A stretch of 64,000 bases of DNA, from contig JAZHRO010000073.1 in the NCBI GenBank assembly GCA_037157565.1, positions 93,722,001-93,786,000 on the forward strand, in the 5' to 3' direction. The notes under the pieces are model-generated. The model did no database searches, was not told the DNA's origin, and saw nothing but the letters and a program-made list of their open reading frames with translations. Position numbers and translations under genes: made by a program. Shown here one piece after another: positions 35,400 through 46,787 of this stretch; within the stretch, counting starts at the first letter, position 1, and each line of letters opens with the position of its first letter. Source of the DNA: Thalassia testudinum. Lineage: Eukaryota; Streptophyta; Magnoliopsida; Alismatales; Hydrocharitaceae.

Positions 35400-37614
35400 T
35401 GATAGCGAAAATACGCGGTTTGTTAATTAGGTCGTTGTAACGCGTAAATCTGCTTTCGCTCTTAAATTTATATTCCTAGATAGGAGAGTATCTAGGGTCG
35501 TCCAAGGAGGCCAAATGTTTGCAATAGTGATTCTCTTGCTTGGAATACAATCTCAACTTTCTTTTTGGTATTTTTTTTGTTTTTAAGCTAAGGCAACATG
35601 CGAACTGGTGGCGGAAAAGGTGATTTACATTTCAATTTAAATACTACTTCTATGTGGCAAGTAGAGCCTCTCCCTAAGCTCACTCTAGGGAAGTGGAGGC
35701 CTAGAATAATTAGGGAGAGGGAGTGAAGAATGATAAGAACAAGCAAATAGAAATGCAAACAAGAAATTGCAAAGAAGGCAACTAGATAATTGAAAAAGTG
35801 TTTTACAAAAAGGCCTAGTAGAGGAAAGCTTTTACTACTAGAAAAATGCAAATAAGAAAAGAAAACACAAATCCTCTAGATAGATGGTGAAGAAGAGGGC
35901 TTCTTGCTCCAAGGTTGGTGGCTCGCAATCTTGAAAAGAGTCCTTCAACTCCTTCCTTGCAGTGCTCCGCCAAGGTGATGTCCTCCAAGGCAAGCCCTAA
36001 GGGGGCGTGCCATAAGCTTCTCTCCAAGGGTGGACGTCCACCCTAGGTCCTTCTCCCTTGCCTGGCTGTCCTCCTCGAAGTGGAAGAGTCCTCCTCCTTG
36101 GCATGGCCCAAGTTGAAGAGAGTGGGGAGAAGAAGGCACCAAAAGGGCTGGTGATGTGCCCCTTTAATCTCCTTCTCTACTCCTTCTCCTTGGCCATAGG
36201 TATAGGTGGTTTAGGTAGCAAATTATACTAATGGAGGATGCCCCCAAAATGGTGGTAGGTGGTGGGTTTTTATAGAATAGGAAGGGGGCTATGGTGACCC
36301 TTGAAATGGATGGCCAAGATGAGTTGATGGAGGTGGTTGAAGATCCCATGGCCAAGGTGAGTTGGCGCCACCTTAAGGGACACCAAGGGGGTAGTTATGG
36401 GTGTTGACACCCCTTAGTGTTGGCGCCAAAAAGGGTTCTAGAATGTGGCGCCAAGAGGGATTCTATAAGGAGGGGTAGGTGGATGGTGGAGATGGATTCA
36501 AGGGGAATTGTGTGGTGGATATGAGGGGGAATTTTGGAGGGAAAAGTGGCGCCATTAAGGGGGTGGTTATGGGTAGTTTTTGGCACCACTTTTAGGTGTC
36601 TTTTGGAGGTGATGGGTAGGTTAGGTTGGTGCCAAGTAGGTTAGCTTATGTGGAGCTTAGGTGGAGCTAGTTGGGTGGAGTTGTTAAGTGGGTTTTTGGG
36701 GTGGTACAAGCCAAGGAAGTTGGAGCATAGCTAAGCTAAGCTAAGATAAGCTATCTTAGCTAATGGAGGAGTAGAGGAGAAGGTGTTGGAGCTAGGGTTT
36801 GGAGGAAGGAGCTGAGGAGAAGTCTGGAGCTGAAATTGGAGCTGGCTGCTGCTGAAGAGGCTGGCATGGAGCTATTCTAGCTGGCTTAGCTTGCTAGTTC
36901 TTTGCTAGCTACTAAGTCGAGCTAAAGTAAGCTAGCTTCTACCATAATGAGCTGAGGTGAGCTAGGTCTGGTGCTCCCGAGGAGAATTAAGCTGGTTGAG
37001 GCAGCTAAGGTAGCTTAGCTCAACTGAGTTGAGCTAAGCTGAGTCCCCGGGAGCTGGACTTGAGCTTCCTGAGCTGGGATGAATTCTTCTTCAGTTGGCT
37101 GGAGTTGAGTGGAGCTGGATGTAGCTGGATCTGAGCTGGGGTGAACTCCTGTCAACTCAGCTGAGCTAGCTAGAGCTCCCTGTGGACTAGTGGGAGCTGA
37201 GATGAGCTAGACTCAGCTAAGTTGAGCTGGATCTGAGCTGACTTGAGCTAGGGTGAGCTAAGATGAACTCTCTCGAGCTGCCATTCAGCTGAGATTAGCT
37301 GAAAGGAGCTGGGATGAGCTAACCCTAGCTCAAGTAAGCTAGGTTCCAACTGTAGTGAGCTGGATCAAGTTGAGTTCCAGCTAGTCTGGGCTTCTCCTTC
37401 ACCATTTGGCTTCTTGAGTGCTAGGGTTTTAGGGATCTGTGTATCTGTACATCCCTAACACTCACAAAAACACATTAAAAAGATAATAAAAAATGCAATG
37501 CATGCCTAACCTAATTTATGCCTAATTGCAGCCCAAAAACCCATTTGCGGAGTAAAATCCTAAGAGCTAGGTTTGTTTTAATGCATAAGAATGATGATAA
37601 ACTAGCATTTATCA
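35400..37614 (-). mobile_element. Solo LTR E
   Basis: TG..CA ends (TGATAGCG to TTTATCA on the plus strand) with a perfect 5-bp TSD and no internal region show a solo LTR, formed by recombination between the two LTRs of a former element. Solo LTR F (40779-42960) is the same family in the opposite orientation. TATA box on the minus strand at 36267-36275. It contains a stretch extremely dense in AGCT (36720-37390). Confidence 0.92.
36720..37390. repeat. AGCT-dense domain in solo LTR E
   Basis: The self-complementary word AGCT occurs about once per 12 bases, mostly as GAGCTGAG, TAGCTNAG or CAGCTGAG variants without a fixed period. F has the same domain at 40995-41680. Confidence 0.85.
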
Positions 37615-37619
37615 ACAGC
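37615..37619. repeat. TSD ACAGC of solo LTR E, right copy
   Basis: Matches 35395-35399. Confidence 0.9.
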
Positions 37620-37950
37620 CATGCCCTGGCTGTGTGTGGCTGTGCATGTGGTTGTGCATGGCTGGCAGGGAGTGGCTGTGTAGGGCAAGCTGAGCAGGAC
37701 ATGGCGCGAGGAAGAGGCTGCCATGCATTGCAGCCGCGGAGAAGAAATTCAAAGTCAAATAAAATTAAAAATAAAGATGGTGAATTTGCGAAGCAGCACT
37801 TGAGGAAAATGTTAATTTCACGGCCATTTTATTCACTCTCCTCCCCTCTGAAATAAATGCATGCATGCGTGTATTTTCACAAATGCGACTATGTCTACCT
37901 AATATGCAATGGTAATGCTAGGAAATAGCACAAATGCATGTATTTTCACA
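37620..37950 (-). repeat. Outer element C, 5' LTR part 2 (upstream end)
   Basis: The sequence resumes the LTR C order seen in the young LTR at 21490-21800: GAAGAAAT..AAAAT, TTGCGAA..GCACTTGAGGAAAA, CTCCTCTNAATTAAATGCATG-like, then AATGCTAGGAAATAGCA. The true end is uncertain. TTTTCACA at 37943-37950 is the best TG/CA-type end before the copia LTR. Confidence 0.75.
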
Positions 37951-37952
37951 AT

Positions 37953-38216
37953 TGTTGGTGTATTTTTGCTATGCAATCAGAAACCTCCGTTTAGGGATCG
38001 GAGATGAGATTTGTAATTGAGGTACACTACCCTCGTTTAAGTAGTGTGGTTAGTGGATTGATCACTTTGTGACCGACAATCCTAAGTCAAGGGATTGGCT
38101 TAGGTGGTGGTTTTCACCCATTTTGGGTTTCCACCTAGAAATCTTGTCTCTTTTTGTGATTGTATTTTTGTCTTATAATATTTTATAAATTCACTATTCA
38201 CCCCCCCTCTAGTGCA
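37953..38216 (+). repeat. Probable copia 5' LTR
   Basis: From TGTTGGTG to the pyrimidine-rich CACCCCCCCTCTAG region ahead of the primer site. No second LTR is available to prove the ends, and 264 bp is short for the suspected lineage. Confidence 0.5.
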
Positions 38217-38224
38217 ATTTCATT

Positions 38225-38236
38225 TAGTATCAGAGT
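38225..38236 (+). other. Primer-binding site (initiator tRNA-Met type), copia
   Basis: TAGTATCAGAGT differs from the usual TGGTATCAGAGC by two transitions, both of the kind expected from methyl-cytosine decay. Confidence 0.8.
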
Positions 38237-38277
38237 AGGTTTTCTGCTTTTAGGAGTAACATCCATGGGAAGATCAC

Positions 38278-40330
38278 ATGGAGGGGAGAGTCATTTCCAC
38301 TAGCAGATCTGAGGGGCAATCCACCACCCAACCACCACTCTTCGAAGGGACAAACTACACTTATTGGAAGCTGAGAATGAAGATGTGGCTTCAAGCCAAT
38401 GATTTCTTTGTTTGGGAGAAATGCAAATCCTCATACGTCATTCCTAAGAAACGAGAAACAGGATACACGGTGGAGCAGACTAAATGCTAAGGCGAAGAAC
38501 TCACTTTACTGCGCACTCAACTTGGAGGAATTCAAACGCATTAGCCAATGCACAATTTCCCATGAGATATGGAGAACCTTAGAGGTAACTCACGAAGGTA
38601 CGTCTAGAGTTAAATCCTCTAAGATTAACGTGTTATCGCAGGAATTCGAAGCCTTTTCTATGAAGGAAAATGAGAGACTTGGGGACATGTACACCCGATT
38701 CATGTTAATCGTGAATAACCTCAAGTCTCTAGGAAAGACATTTATAAAGGGGGAGTTTCAAGGGAAGCTTCTTCGCTCCCTTGGACCCGAGTGGGAGCAA
38801 AAAGTCACGGCAATAGAAGAAGCCAACCAAGTAGAAGATCTAGACAAGAAAAATCTACTTAGGAATCTTATGGCTTATGAATAAAAAATGGAGCAAAACA
38901 AGAAATCTATGACATCGAATCCAAAGAAGAAGACTTTAGCCTTCAAAGCTACATTGGATGATGAGGTAAGTACCGATGACGAAGAATTCATTTTATTAGC
39001 TAAAAAGTTTAAAAAGTTTCTCAGAAATAGAAATGAGATCTAGGGAAAGAAAAGGGAGGAAGAACCTCTAGTTTGCTATAATTGTAAGAAGAAAGGTTAC
39101 ATAAGGAAGAATTGTCCCTTACTCAAAAGGGATGATGAGAAGAAATACAAGAAGCCTTCTGACTATAAGAAGTTCTCCAAGCCCAAGGGACTCAAGAAGA
39201 AGGCATTCAAAGCAACTTGGGATGACTCCACCTCCGAAGAAGAGGAGGAAACAAATGAAGAAATAGCATGCTTGGGACTAATGGCAATGAAAGATGTTTC
39301 CAAATTTGAATCTGAGGAGCCTAAGGTAAACTCCTATTCTCTAGATGAATTACAAGATGCTTTTGATTCACTATATCTAGATCTTAAGAAAACAAAGACT
39401 AAAAGCAAAGCTCTAAAAGAAGAAAACTTAGAGAGTAAGAAATTAATCAATGATCTTGAAGAGAAGAATCTAATTCTTACTAAAGAAATCACTACCTTGA
39501 ATATGCAAACAAGAAACCTAATGATTGGAAAAGAGTAATAAACAAATGATTTGTATACGACAATGAGTGAATAAAAATTTCTAGATAGAGAAGAATTACT
39601 CGATAAATTCATGTGCTTGAAAAATCAAACTCCTTTAAAAAGGATGAGAATAGCTTACTTAGAGTGGAGATTAGAGGACTAGAAGATAAACAAGACATAA
39701 TGAAAATAGAGATAAATCACCTTAAAGAAAAATCAAATCAACTTCTTAAGGACTTAGCCAAATTTACAAAGGGGAAAGATAACTTGGACAAGCTCATTGC
39801 CCATCAAAAACCTTCCTCGAGTAAATTTGGAGTAGGCTTTTATGAACCTAGTCAAAGTGAGCCAAAAAAGGATCCTCCTCCAAAGGGGACCACTAACAAA
39901 TATGGATCCACATTACAATGGATACCGAAAAGACAACTTTCACTTTGTTTTGTAGTGTTCAAAGGACATTATAATGTCAAAAATTGGATATACAAAATGA
40001 AGGATGGACGACTCAAGTTAGAAAGACCTAAAGAAACACCAAGTCACCAACGGAGATCTTTTGTAGGAGCAAAGGGGTCTACAAGAAAGAAGACAAGGAG
40101 ACCACCGCCATCAAGGAGGCCGATGGGTGATGGACTCTGGTTGTTCCAAACACATGACGGGAGACAAACATCTATTTTTGGACCTCCAACCTACGGATGG
40201 AGGAACGGTTACATTTGGAAACAACCACAAGGGCTATATTATTGGCCTTGGTAAAATAGGTAACCCTCTCTCTCCCATCTCAAATGTCTCTCTAGTCAAG
40301 AGACTAAAACATAATCTTTTAAGGATGGCT
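38278..40330 (+). pseudogene. Copia gag-protease, broken
   Basis: It begins MEGRVISTSRSEG, then LFEGTNYTYWKLRMKMWLQA of the copia gag N-terminus. A frameshift near 38485 moves into the frame AKNSLYCALNLEEFKRI to FEAFSMKENERLGDMYTRF. A stop occurs at 38882. The zinc knuckle CYNCKKKGYIRKNC (about 39070-39112) has Tyr in place of the zinc-binding His. A coiled-coil-like Lys/Glu-rich segment (39330-39790) follows with a stop at 39536. Protease is seen at DSGCSKHMTGD (40130-40162) in a shifted frame, with VTFGNNHKGYIIGLGKIG next and SLVKRLKHNLLRM just before the break. RT, RNase H and integrase are missing. Confidence 0.9.
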
Positions 40331-40778
40331 TTTAAGCAGTCCGATCTCACAATCGGATAGCTGATAGCCCTTTTATGTGCTTGTATCTTAAGCATGTGGG
40401 AGAGAAGGAGACGGCAGGTGCGCGCACACGTCGCCCACGATCTGAGCTTTAGTGACGGTTTTATCCATCACTAAAGGCCCTGAATTAATGTTTTATGCAT
40501 GAAATGACCTTTTTGCCCCATCTAATCTACACCTATATAGCCCTACGACCCCCACACTTTCTTCATCCCTTCCTCTCATCTCTCACACCCTCCAAAGCTC
40601 TAAGAGCTTGTCCCAAACTCGGGATGCTCCATTAGAGTTAAAATTAGAAATTTTCCACCTTCTCCCTCCTTCATGGAGCATCCCGCGGTTATCCTCTCAC
40701 TCGACTCGGGAGGTGGATCCCGCGATAATGACATCCTGCCTCACCCCCGATTCTTCCCGCTTCATTCTCCTTCTCGCT
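40331..40778 (+). repeat. Family A-like LTR fragment (A'), part 1
   Basis: Matches LTR A from its TCCGATC hairpin (40338-40358) through the TATA-type box (CTATATAG, 40533-40540) and C/T-rich start region to about 14890. The upstream third, with the G-box palindrome and tRNA-like module, has been lost at the copia junction. Contains GTGACGG/CCATCACTAAA inverted words at 40451-40477. Confidence 0.85.
40774..40778. repeat. TSD of solo LTR F, left copy (TCGCT)
   Basis: The right copy is CCGCT at 42961-42965, one transition different. Confidence 0.7.
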
Positions 40779-42960
40779 TGATAAACGCCAGTTTATGATC
40801 ATTCTTATGCATTAAAACAAACCTAGCTCTTAGGATTTTACTCCGTAAATGGGTTTCTTGGGATGCATTTAGGCATTAACTAGGTTAGGCATGCATTGCA
40901 TTTTCTTTTGTTGTTTTAATGTGTTTTTGTGAGTGTTAGGGATGAATAGATATACAGATCCCTAAAACCCTAGCACTCAAGAAGGCAAATGGTGGAGGAG
41001 CTCAGATTAGCTGGAACTCAGCTTGATCCAGCTCACCACAGCTGGAACCTAGATCACTTGAACTAGGGTTAGCTCATCCCAGCTCCATTCAGCTAATCTC
41101 AGCTGAATGGCAGCTCAAGAGAGTTCATCTTAGCTCACCCTACCTCAAGTCAGCTCAGATCCAGCTCAACCTAGTTGAGTCTAGCTCATTTTAGCTCCCA
41201 CTAGTCCACAGGGAGCTCTAGCTAGCTCAGCTGAGTTGACTGGAAGTTTACCCCAGCTCAGATCCAGCTACATCCTGCTCTACTCAAGTCCAGCCAGCTG
41301 AAGAAGAACTCATCCCAGCTCAGGAAGCTCAAGTCCAGCTCACGGGGACCCAGCTTAGCTCAAGCTAATTGAGCTAAGCTACCTTAGCTGTCTCAACCAG
41401 CTCAATCCTCCCTAGGAGCACCAGACCCAGCTCACCTCAGCTCCATTCAACAGAAGCCAACTCACTTTAGGTTGGCTTAGTAGCTAGAAAAGAACTAGCA
41501 TGCTAAGCTAGCTGGAGTAGCCCCATGTTGACCTCTTCAGTAGCTGCTAGCTCCACTTCAACTCCGGACTCTTCAAAACCAGCTCCTCCCTCCAAACCCT
41601 AGCTCCAACACCTCCTCCTCTACTCCAACATTAGCTAAGCTAGCTGAGCATAGCTTAGCTTAGCTTAGCTATGCTCCATCTTCCTTGTCTTGTACCACCC
41701 AAAAACCCTACCTAACAACTCCACCAACTAGCTCCACCTAAGCTCCACATAAGCTAACCCTACTTGGTGCCAACCTAGCCTACCCACCACCTCCAAAAGA
41801 CACCTAAAAGTGGCGCCAAAATCACCCTAACTACCTGCTTGTTGGCGCCACTTTTCCCTCCGAAAATCCCCTTCATCTCCACCACACATCTCCCTTTAAA
41901 CCCATCTCCACCCTCCACATAATCCCACCTTCTAGAAGCCTCAAAATTGGCGCCAACCCATGGCACCTCTCCATGGTTGGTGCCACTTTTAGGTGCCTCT
42001 TGACCAACCCTAACTACCCCCATTACACCTCTTAGGTGGCGCCAACCATCCTTAACCCTAGGATCATCTAACCACCTCCATCCTCCCATCTTAGCCCTCC
42101 ATTTCAAGAGGCACCTTAACCCCTCATCCTACCCTATAAAGAGACCACTACCCACCACCATTCAAACCATCCTTGGCTAGTAAATTCACTCTCATATTCT
42201 ACCTAGAGCCCATGCCCAAGAGAGAAGAAGAAGAAGAAGATTAAGGGGATATTATGTCCCTTTGGTGCCTTCCCCTCTTCCCTTCTCTCTTGAGCCACGC
42301 TAGCCAAAGGAGAAGCCAAGCAAGGAAGATCTTTGGAGGAGATCTTGAAGGTGGTCCACGCCACCTTGGAGGAGCTCTCAAGGAAGGAGAAGAAGGAGGC
42401 CCTCTTTTCAAGCCAAGGAGCAGCTAGGCTTGGAGCAAGAAGACTCCCTTTTTCACCAAATTTTGCAAGAGGATTTGTGTTTCTTTTATTGCTTTTATAT
42501 TTTTTCATTTCTAGTAGAAGCATTCCTCTACTTGTCTTGGAAAAGAACACAAATTCTAGTTAATCAAATTGCCTTCTTTTTACTTTCTATTGCAATTATT
42601 GTTTTTGTTCTAGCACTTGTTTCACCTCTTCTTCCTAATTACTCTAGGCCTCCACTTGCCTAGAGTGAGCTTAGGAAGAGGATATATCTATCTCTTAAGT
42701 TTTAATTAAGTAAATATAGGTGTTAGTACTTTCTGCCACAATTCGCATTTTGGCCTCATCTTTTCGAAACAAAAAAAAAACATATTTAAAAGACCAAAAA
42801 GAAAGTTGAGATTTATTTTGTAAGTAAGAGAATTAATTTTGCAAATATTTGGCCTCCTTGGACAACCCTAGATACTCCCCTATCTAGGTTTATAAATTTG
42901 AGTTGATCGATTTTGCATGTTACAACGATGTATTTTACAAACCGCATAAAATCCGTATCG
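40779..42960 (+). mobile_element. Solo LTR F
   Basis: Starts TGATAAACGCC and runs to CGTATCG, where the expected final CA has become CG. It is the same family as E in the opposite orientation, with long matches, and is inserted in the A' LTR. No internal region is present. TATA box CTATAAAG at 42134-42141 on the plus strand. AGCT-dense domain 40995-41680. Confidence 0.88.
40995..41680. repeat. AGCT-dense domain in solo LTR F
   Basis: Same texture as 36720-37390 in E, inverted relative to it. Individual AGCT words are mostly conserved between the two copies. Confidence 0.85.
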
Positions 42961-43421
42961 CCGCTTCATCCTCCGTCTTCCAGGCGTCACTCCATCCGGC
43001 TTGTCCTCCAAGCAATCGTTGAGGAGGATACTTATCTCTCTATTCTCTTTACTGCTTTCTAGAGTAGATTTACTGCTTTCTAGCGTAGATTTCCTGCTTT
43101 CTAGTTGTAATGATTAGTGTGATGAATAGCATTTGATGATGAAATCCATGTTTATTCTATGTCTCTTTTGTCTTTATTTGTAATATTTCTCTCTTCTATT
43201 TATTATTTGTTAAATAGATATCTAGTTTTCGACCAGCTTATCTATTTCGTGACAAACAAAACAAATGCGTATTTTTAATCAGACGTCTGCCTCCCTGTGT
43301 TCAACCCTAAATTCTTAGAGTTTCGGTAAATTTATCTGTTGATGGATTTCTTCGCAAATTATACCACGACGACGGGTTTTTCAAAACTCAACTTCCATTT
43401 GTGACATCATCTTCTCCAACA
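42961..43421 (+). repeat. Family A-like LTR fragment (A'), part 2
   Basis: Resumes LTR A at the CTTCATCCTCCGTCTTC region, includes the U5 motif (43289-43308, with a C-to-T change) and ends CTCCAACA, the LTR terminus. The next bases are not a primer site but the inverted internal region of D, so A' was probably the 3' LTR of an element inserted in D. Confidence 0.82.
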
Positions 43422-44169
43422 GTATCCCTTCCGACAGGCGCCTGAGTGAGTTCAGACATTGGCTCTCCTTAAGGGGGTTCATCATGGGAATCATCCTAAG
43501 ATTGGACTAAGGCAACCATGAATTTCATCCTCAACCTTGTCGATTTCCCAAGAAGAAACTCACCCAAGTCCCTATCTCTAACATTTTGGAATAAATCTAA
43601 TAGAGAACTATTAAGTTCATCAATCATTTTGATCATAGGCTCCAATGCTTCAGTGCATGGTGTTGGTTGAGCTTCTAAAGATTATATAGTATTCCTCAAA
43701 TTAGCCAACACCCTATCCTAGATTTGGTTCACCTAAATCGACTAGTTTAGTTTAGGGTTGGGTGGATTTGATTTCCTTCTAGGGGAGTCAAGATGTTAGG
43801 GTTCTCGGGTTCCTCCCTGATAGTAGGTCGTCTTGGGTTGTTCAAAGAATGGTTGTGACCTATATTCAATGGAATACTGGGGAGGGTTGGTGTTATAGTC
43901 AACATATCCTTCTTGATTGTAGATTGGGTTAGGTTGATCATCAAAGGGTGGAGATCTATAATCATTGTAGCTTTGGGAAGGATAGTAATCATAATCTTGT
44001 TGTCCAGGGTTAGGCCCTGGACACTGAGGTCCAGATTCATATCCCCAATCAAAGTTATCATGGCTAGTGGATGGGTTATTACAAGTCAAGTTGGGATAGT
44101 AATCATCTTGGGGATAAGTGTTGGTAGGAGGGTAGGATGGGAAATGCATGTAGATGTGGAAGGATACAT
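43422..44169 (-). pseudogene. Uncharacterised family A/D ORF, second copy, broken and truncated
   Basis: The equivalent start is the ATG at 44169-44167 (MYPSTST), matching MDPSTSY of the copy at 16517. A frameshift follows. The frame of 44218-43796 then gives NFDWGYESGPQCPGPNPG and the two tandem repeats (DYRSPPF-IYNQEGY and EYRSQPF-TYYQGG). Downstream the match to LRNTIQSLEAQPTPCTE continues with stops, ending at 43422. Sequence similarity to the plus-strand copy is clear for more than 700 bases, so the ORF belongs to a family and not to one accident. Confidence 0.75.
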
Positions 44170-45400
44170 GGTAGAATAGGAGGGAAATCAAAAGAGTGAA
44201 AGGTGCCCTACAGTACAAGAAATCATCCCTATCCTTAGGTGGGTTAACCTAAAGACCTATAGACTCCTAAGACCCATCTTGAGATTATAAATGATTTAGT
44301 CTACTTTTATCCGGTCAATCCAACTAGTTAGAATGAGGGACCGGGGAGAAGATTCATCCTTTGGCTTGTGCCTCCGATTCCTACTGTACCTCGCAGTCGC
44401 AGTTGTTTGACGCTACTCCCCTAGCTAGACATCAGATGGACCAACAGAAGTAGATTAATCGACAAAAATCTCAGTCTGAGCCCTGAAGAGTGAATCAATC
44501 CTCAAGGCCAACGTCTACTCAATTTTAATTAGGCTTAGGATGATCGTGCTCTTGGAATGTGATGGGCCCATTAGATGGGTTGTGCCCTTAACAATTAATG
44601 CAAATGTGTGTGCGTGCACAACCAGAGTTTGCAAACAAGGTTATTTGATGATGTGTCTTTTAGGGTTCAACCTTATTTAGTAGCTTTTAGGGTTTAATCT
44701 TTAGGTGTATTCAATTAAGGTTCAGTAGAACACTCCAAGTTTCGAAAGCATTGGTGATGATATATTCCTTTAGAAATCAGAAAAAAAATGTGGAATGCCT
44801 GGTTCAGTCCTGAAAATCAACCCTAAGTGTCGAGCTACTTGATGAATCAATTTTAATCTGAAGCGGTGCACCCCAAACAACTCAATCAATTGGCCTGTTG
44901 CACCACTTAGTTAAGACACACAAGAATGTTTAACCTATTCAGATTTCTACTCACTTATGTGTATTGAGTTGAAGTGTACCGAGTCCACAGGTCAGATCCT
45001 GATTAAGTGGTAGAATCAAATTGATTGTGCACCTTAGGATAAGAAGTTGTGGGTGTTAAGTGTGTAGCTTTCAGTTAAATCCCACAAGGAAAGAATATTT
45101 TTTTATTTTTTTATATATGCCGGTGGGTGAGGTGAGTGGAGTGATAATCAACCAAAATCTACCCTAAGGTTTATGCAAACACCTAAGTTGATTTGGCTTT
45201 GAGTTATTAGGTTATGGAATGAAAACTAGGGTGGGGTGGTGGGGGTGCACTTACAAAACCTTCATCTACAGTTTTCTCCAATCTAACCACTCTGGCCCAC
45301 CTCGGATGAGTGCCTACAATCACAGTAAGATCAGAGAAAAAGTGAGATAAAAGTTAGGTAAGGCGGAAAAACACAAAAAAAAAAACCAAAGAGCGTTGCC
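44170..45400 (-). other. Leader of element D
   Basis: Non-coding and homologous, inverted, to 15315-16516. Includes CACACGCACACAC-type words (44605-44625) and the GCGCAAGCT/AGGTTCC-like block near 44330-44450. Confidence 0.7.
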
Positions 45401-45418
45401 TCCCCGGCAACGGTGCCA
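45401..45418 (-). other. Primer-binding site (tRNA-Asp), element D
   Basis: The plus strand reads TCCCCGGCAACGGTGCCA, one mismatch from the tRNA-Asp 3' end, three bases from the LTR at 45422. Confidence 0.9.
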
Positions 45419-46584
45419 AAATGTTAGGTGTGTTTCGCATGGTAAAAATCGGGGTTTGGAGGACCCATCATCGTAGCTCGCAAAATGCATCTATTAAATA
45501 AAATTTATAATAGAAACTCAAAAAGTGAGTCCCAGGTCGAACACGGGGAGGCGAACATTTGGTTTTATGAAATCCATGTTTTGTTTTTATTTGTTTATTT
45601 TATTTTTATCTTTTCTAATTTTTTTGGTATTTTTAATAAGGCAAGCGATCAGGTTGATGAAATCTAGCTAATCTACTTGTAAAATAAAAAGAGAGAGACA
45701 AAGAGAGAGAGAAAAACAATCATCTATTTATGAATAAATGTTTGTTACAACTACGAAAGTGGAAAAACTACACTACGAAAGCAAAAAAAGATAGAAAGAG
45801 GTGAGAGAATCCCCCTTGACAATTGCTTGGAGGACAACTCGCAATGATGTCGTTTGGAGGAAGGTGGTGAGGAGCGGGACAAATGAGGACGGAGGATGGG
45901 GCAGGACGGCGTCACGGCGAGGATCTTCTTCCCGAAGGGAGGTGAGAAGATGGCCACAGGATGCTCCACGAATGGGAATGAGAGGTGGGAAAACTATTTT
46001 CTTTTCTACTCTAGAGGAGCATCTCGGGCTTGGGATAAGCTCTCTCTAGAGCCTTGGAGGTTGTCAGAGAAAGAAAGGAAGAGATGAAGAAGGGGAGGTG
46101 TAGGGGTCCTTTTATAGTGAAGGGAAGAGAAGGAAATCCGTCCACGGGCTATAGCGACATCAAATGCATCACTGAAGATCTGCCTTGGATGTTGTAAAAG
46201 GGCTGGCTGGCATTCGCGAATGCACACCCTCCGCACGCACAACTACTGTGAGGTTGGAGCATTAAGGACCGTCCGATTTGAATCTAATGGCTGATGTTTG
46301 CGCGGAGCTCGCGCTTGAAATTGCACTGAGCACACGCTTAAGGTTTGAACGGGCGCGGCAAGAGGATCGAGGCCATTGGATGAGCGATGAGAAGTTGAGA
46401 TTGCCCGAGGAATATCACCACGGATCATGTGCGTGTGATCAAGCGTGAGTTATTGCGTGATCTAGTGCATGCACGCATCAAGTGAATCTGATCTCACCAC
46501 GTTGCCGCAGTCTCCGCTGCTTGATGATTATCCAATGAACGCAATTCAATTGCACCCGCGCTCCACAAAATTAGGTGTCACGGT

Positions 46585-46641
46585 GGGATTCAAATGGTGG
46601 TCTTTGTGTCGTGGCGAGGGTGCTACCCAGCACTCTACCAA
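46585..46641 (-). promoter_or_regulatory. tRNA-like module, LTR D
   Basis: Minus strand: TTGGTAGAGTGC (A-box-like, 46630-46641), then 34 bases, then ATTTGAATCCC (B-box-like, 46585-46595). TTGGTAGAG is the usual D-arm form of many tRNAs. Total span 57 bases, as in a tRNA. The stems are not intact. Confidence 0.6.
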
Positions 46642-46765
46642 CGTGGATTGTCGAGAAGACGAAAGTGTGCGCATCCTCTCCTGACCGTTGGATGGAGATC
46701 CGACAGTTGCGATTTGGTGTGGCTCTCCTTTAGCTCATGGGGTGAGGTCGATTTTGGGTGGCTTG

Positions 46766-46787
46766 GATGGTGCCACATGGCACCATC
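46766..46787. promoter_or_regulatory. Palindrome with decayed G-box, LTR D
   Basis: GATGGTGCCAC.. arms as in LTR A, but the central CG has become CA, a methyl-cytosine type change. Confidence 0.75.

Larger units (their letters stand above)
37953..40330 (+). mobile_element. Ty1/copia retrotransposon fragment, 5' half
   Basis: An LTR-like start (TGTTGGTG, 37953), an initiator tRNA-Met-type primer site, gag with zinc knuckle and the start of protease lie in copia order. It breaks at about 40330, inside the gag pre-integrase motif, where family A-like LTR sequence begins without a TSD. The long Lys/Glu-rich coiled region between the zinc knuckle and protease resembles the SIRE/Maximus lineage. 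Confidence 0.88.

Noticed and set aside
36720..37390. CRISPR-like or tandem array
   Set aside because: No constant repeat or spacer length. AGCT words are irregular, and the organism is a plant.
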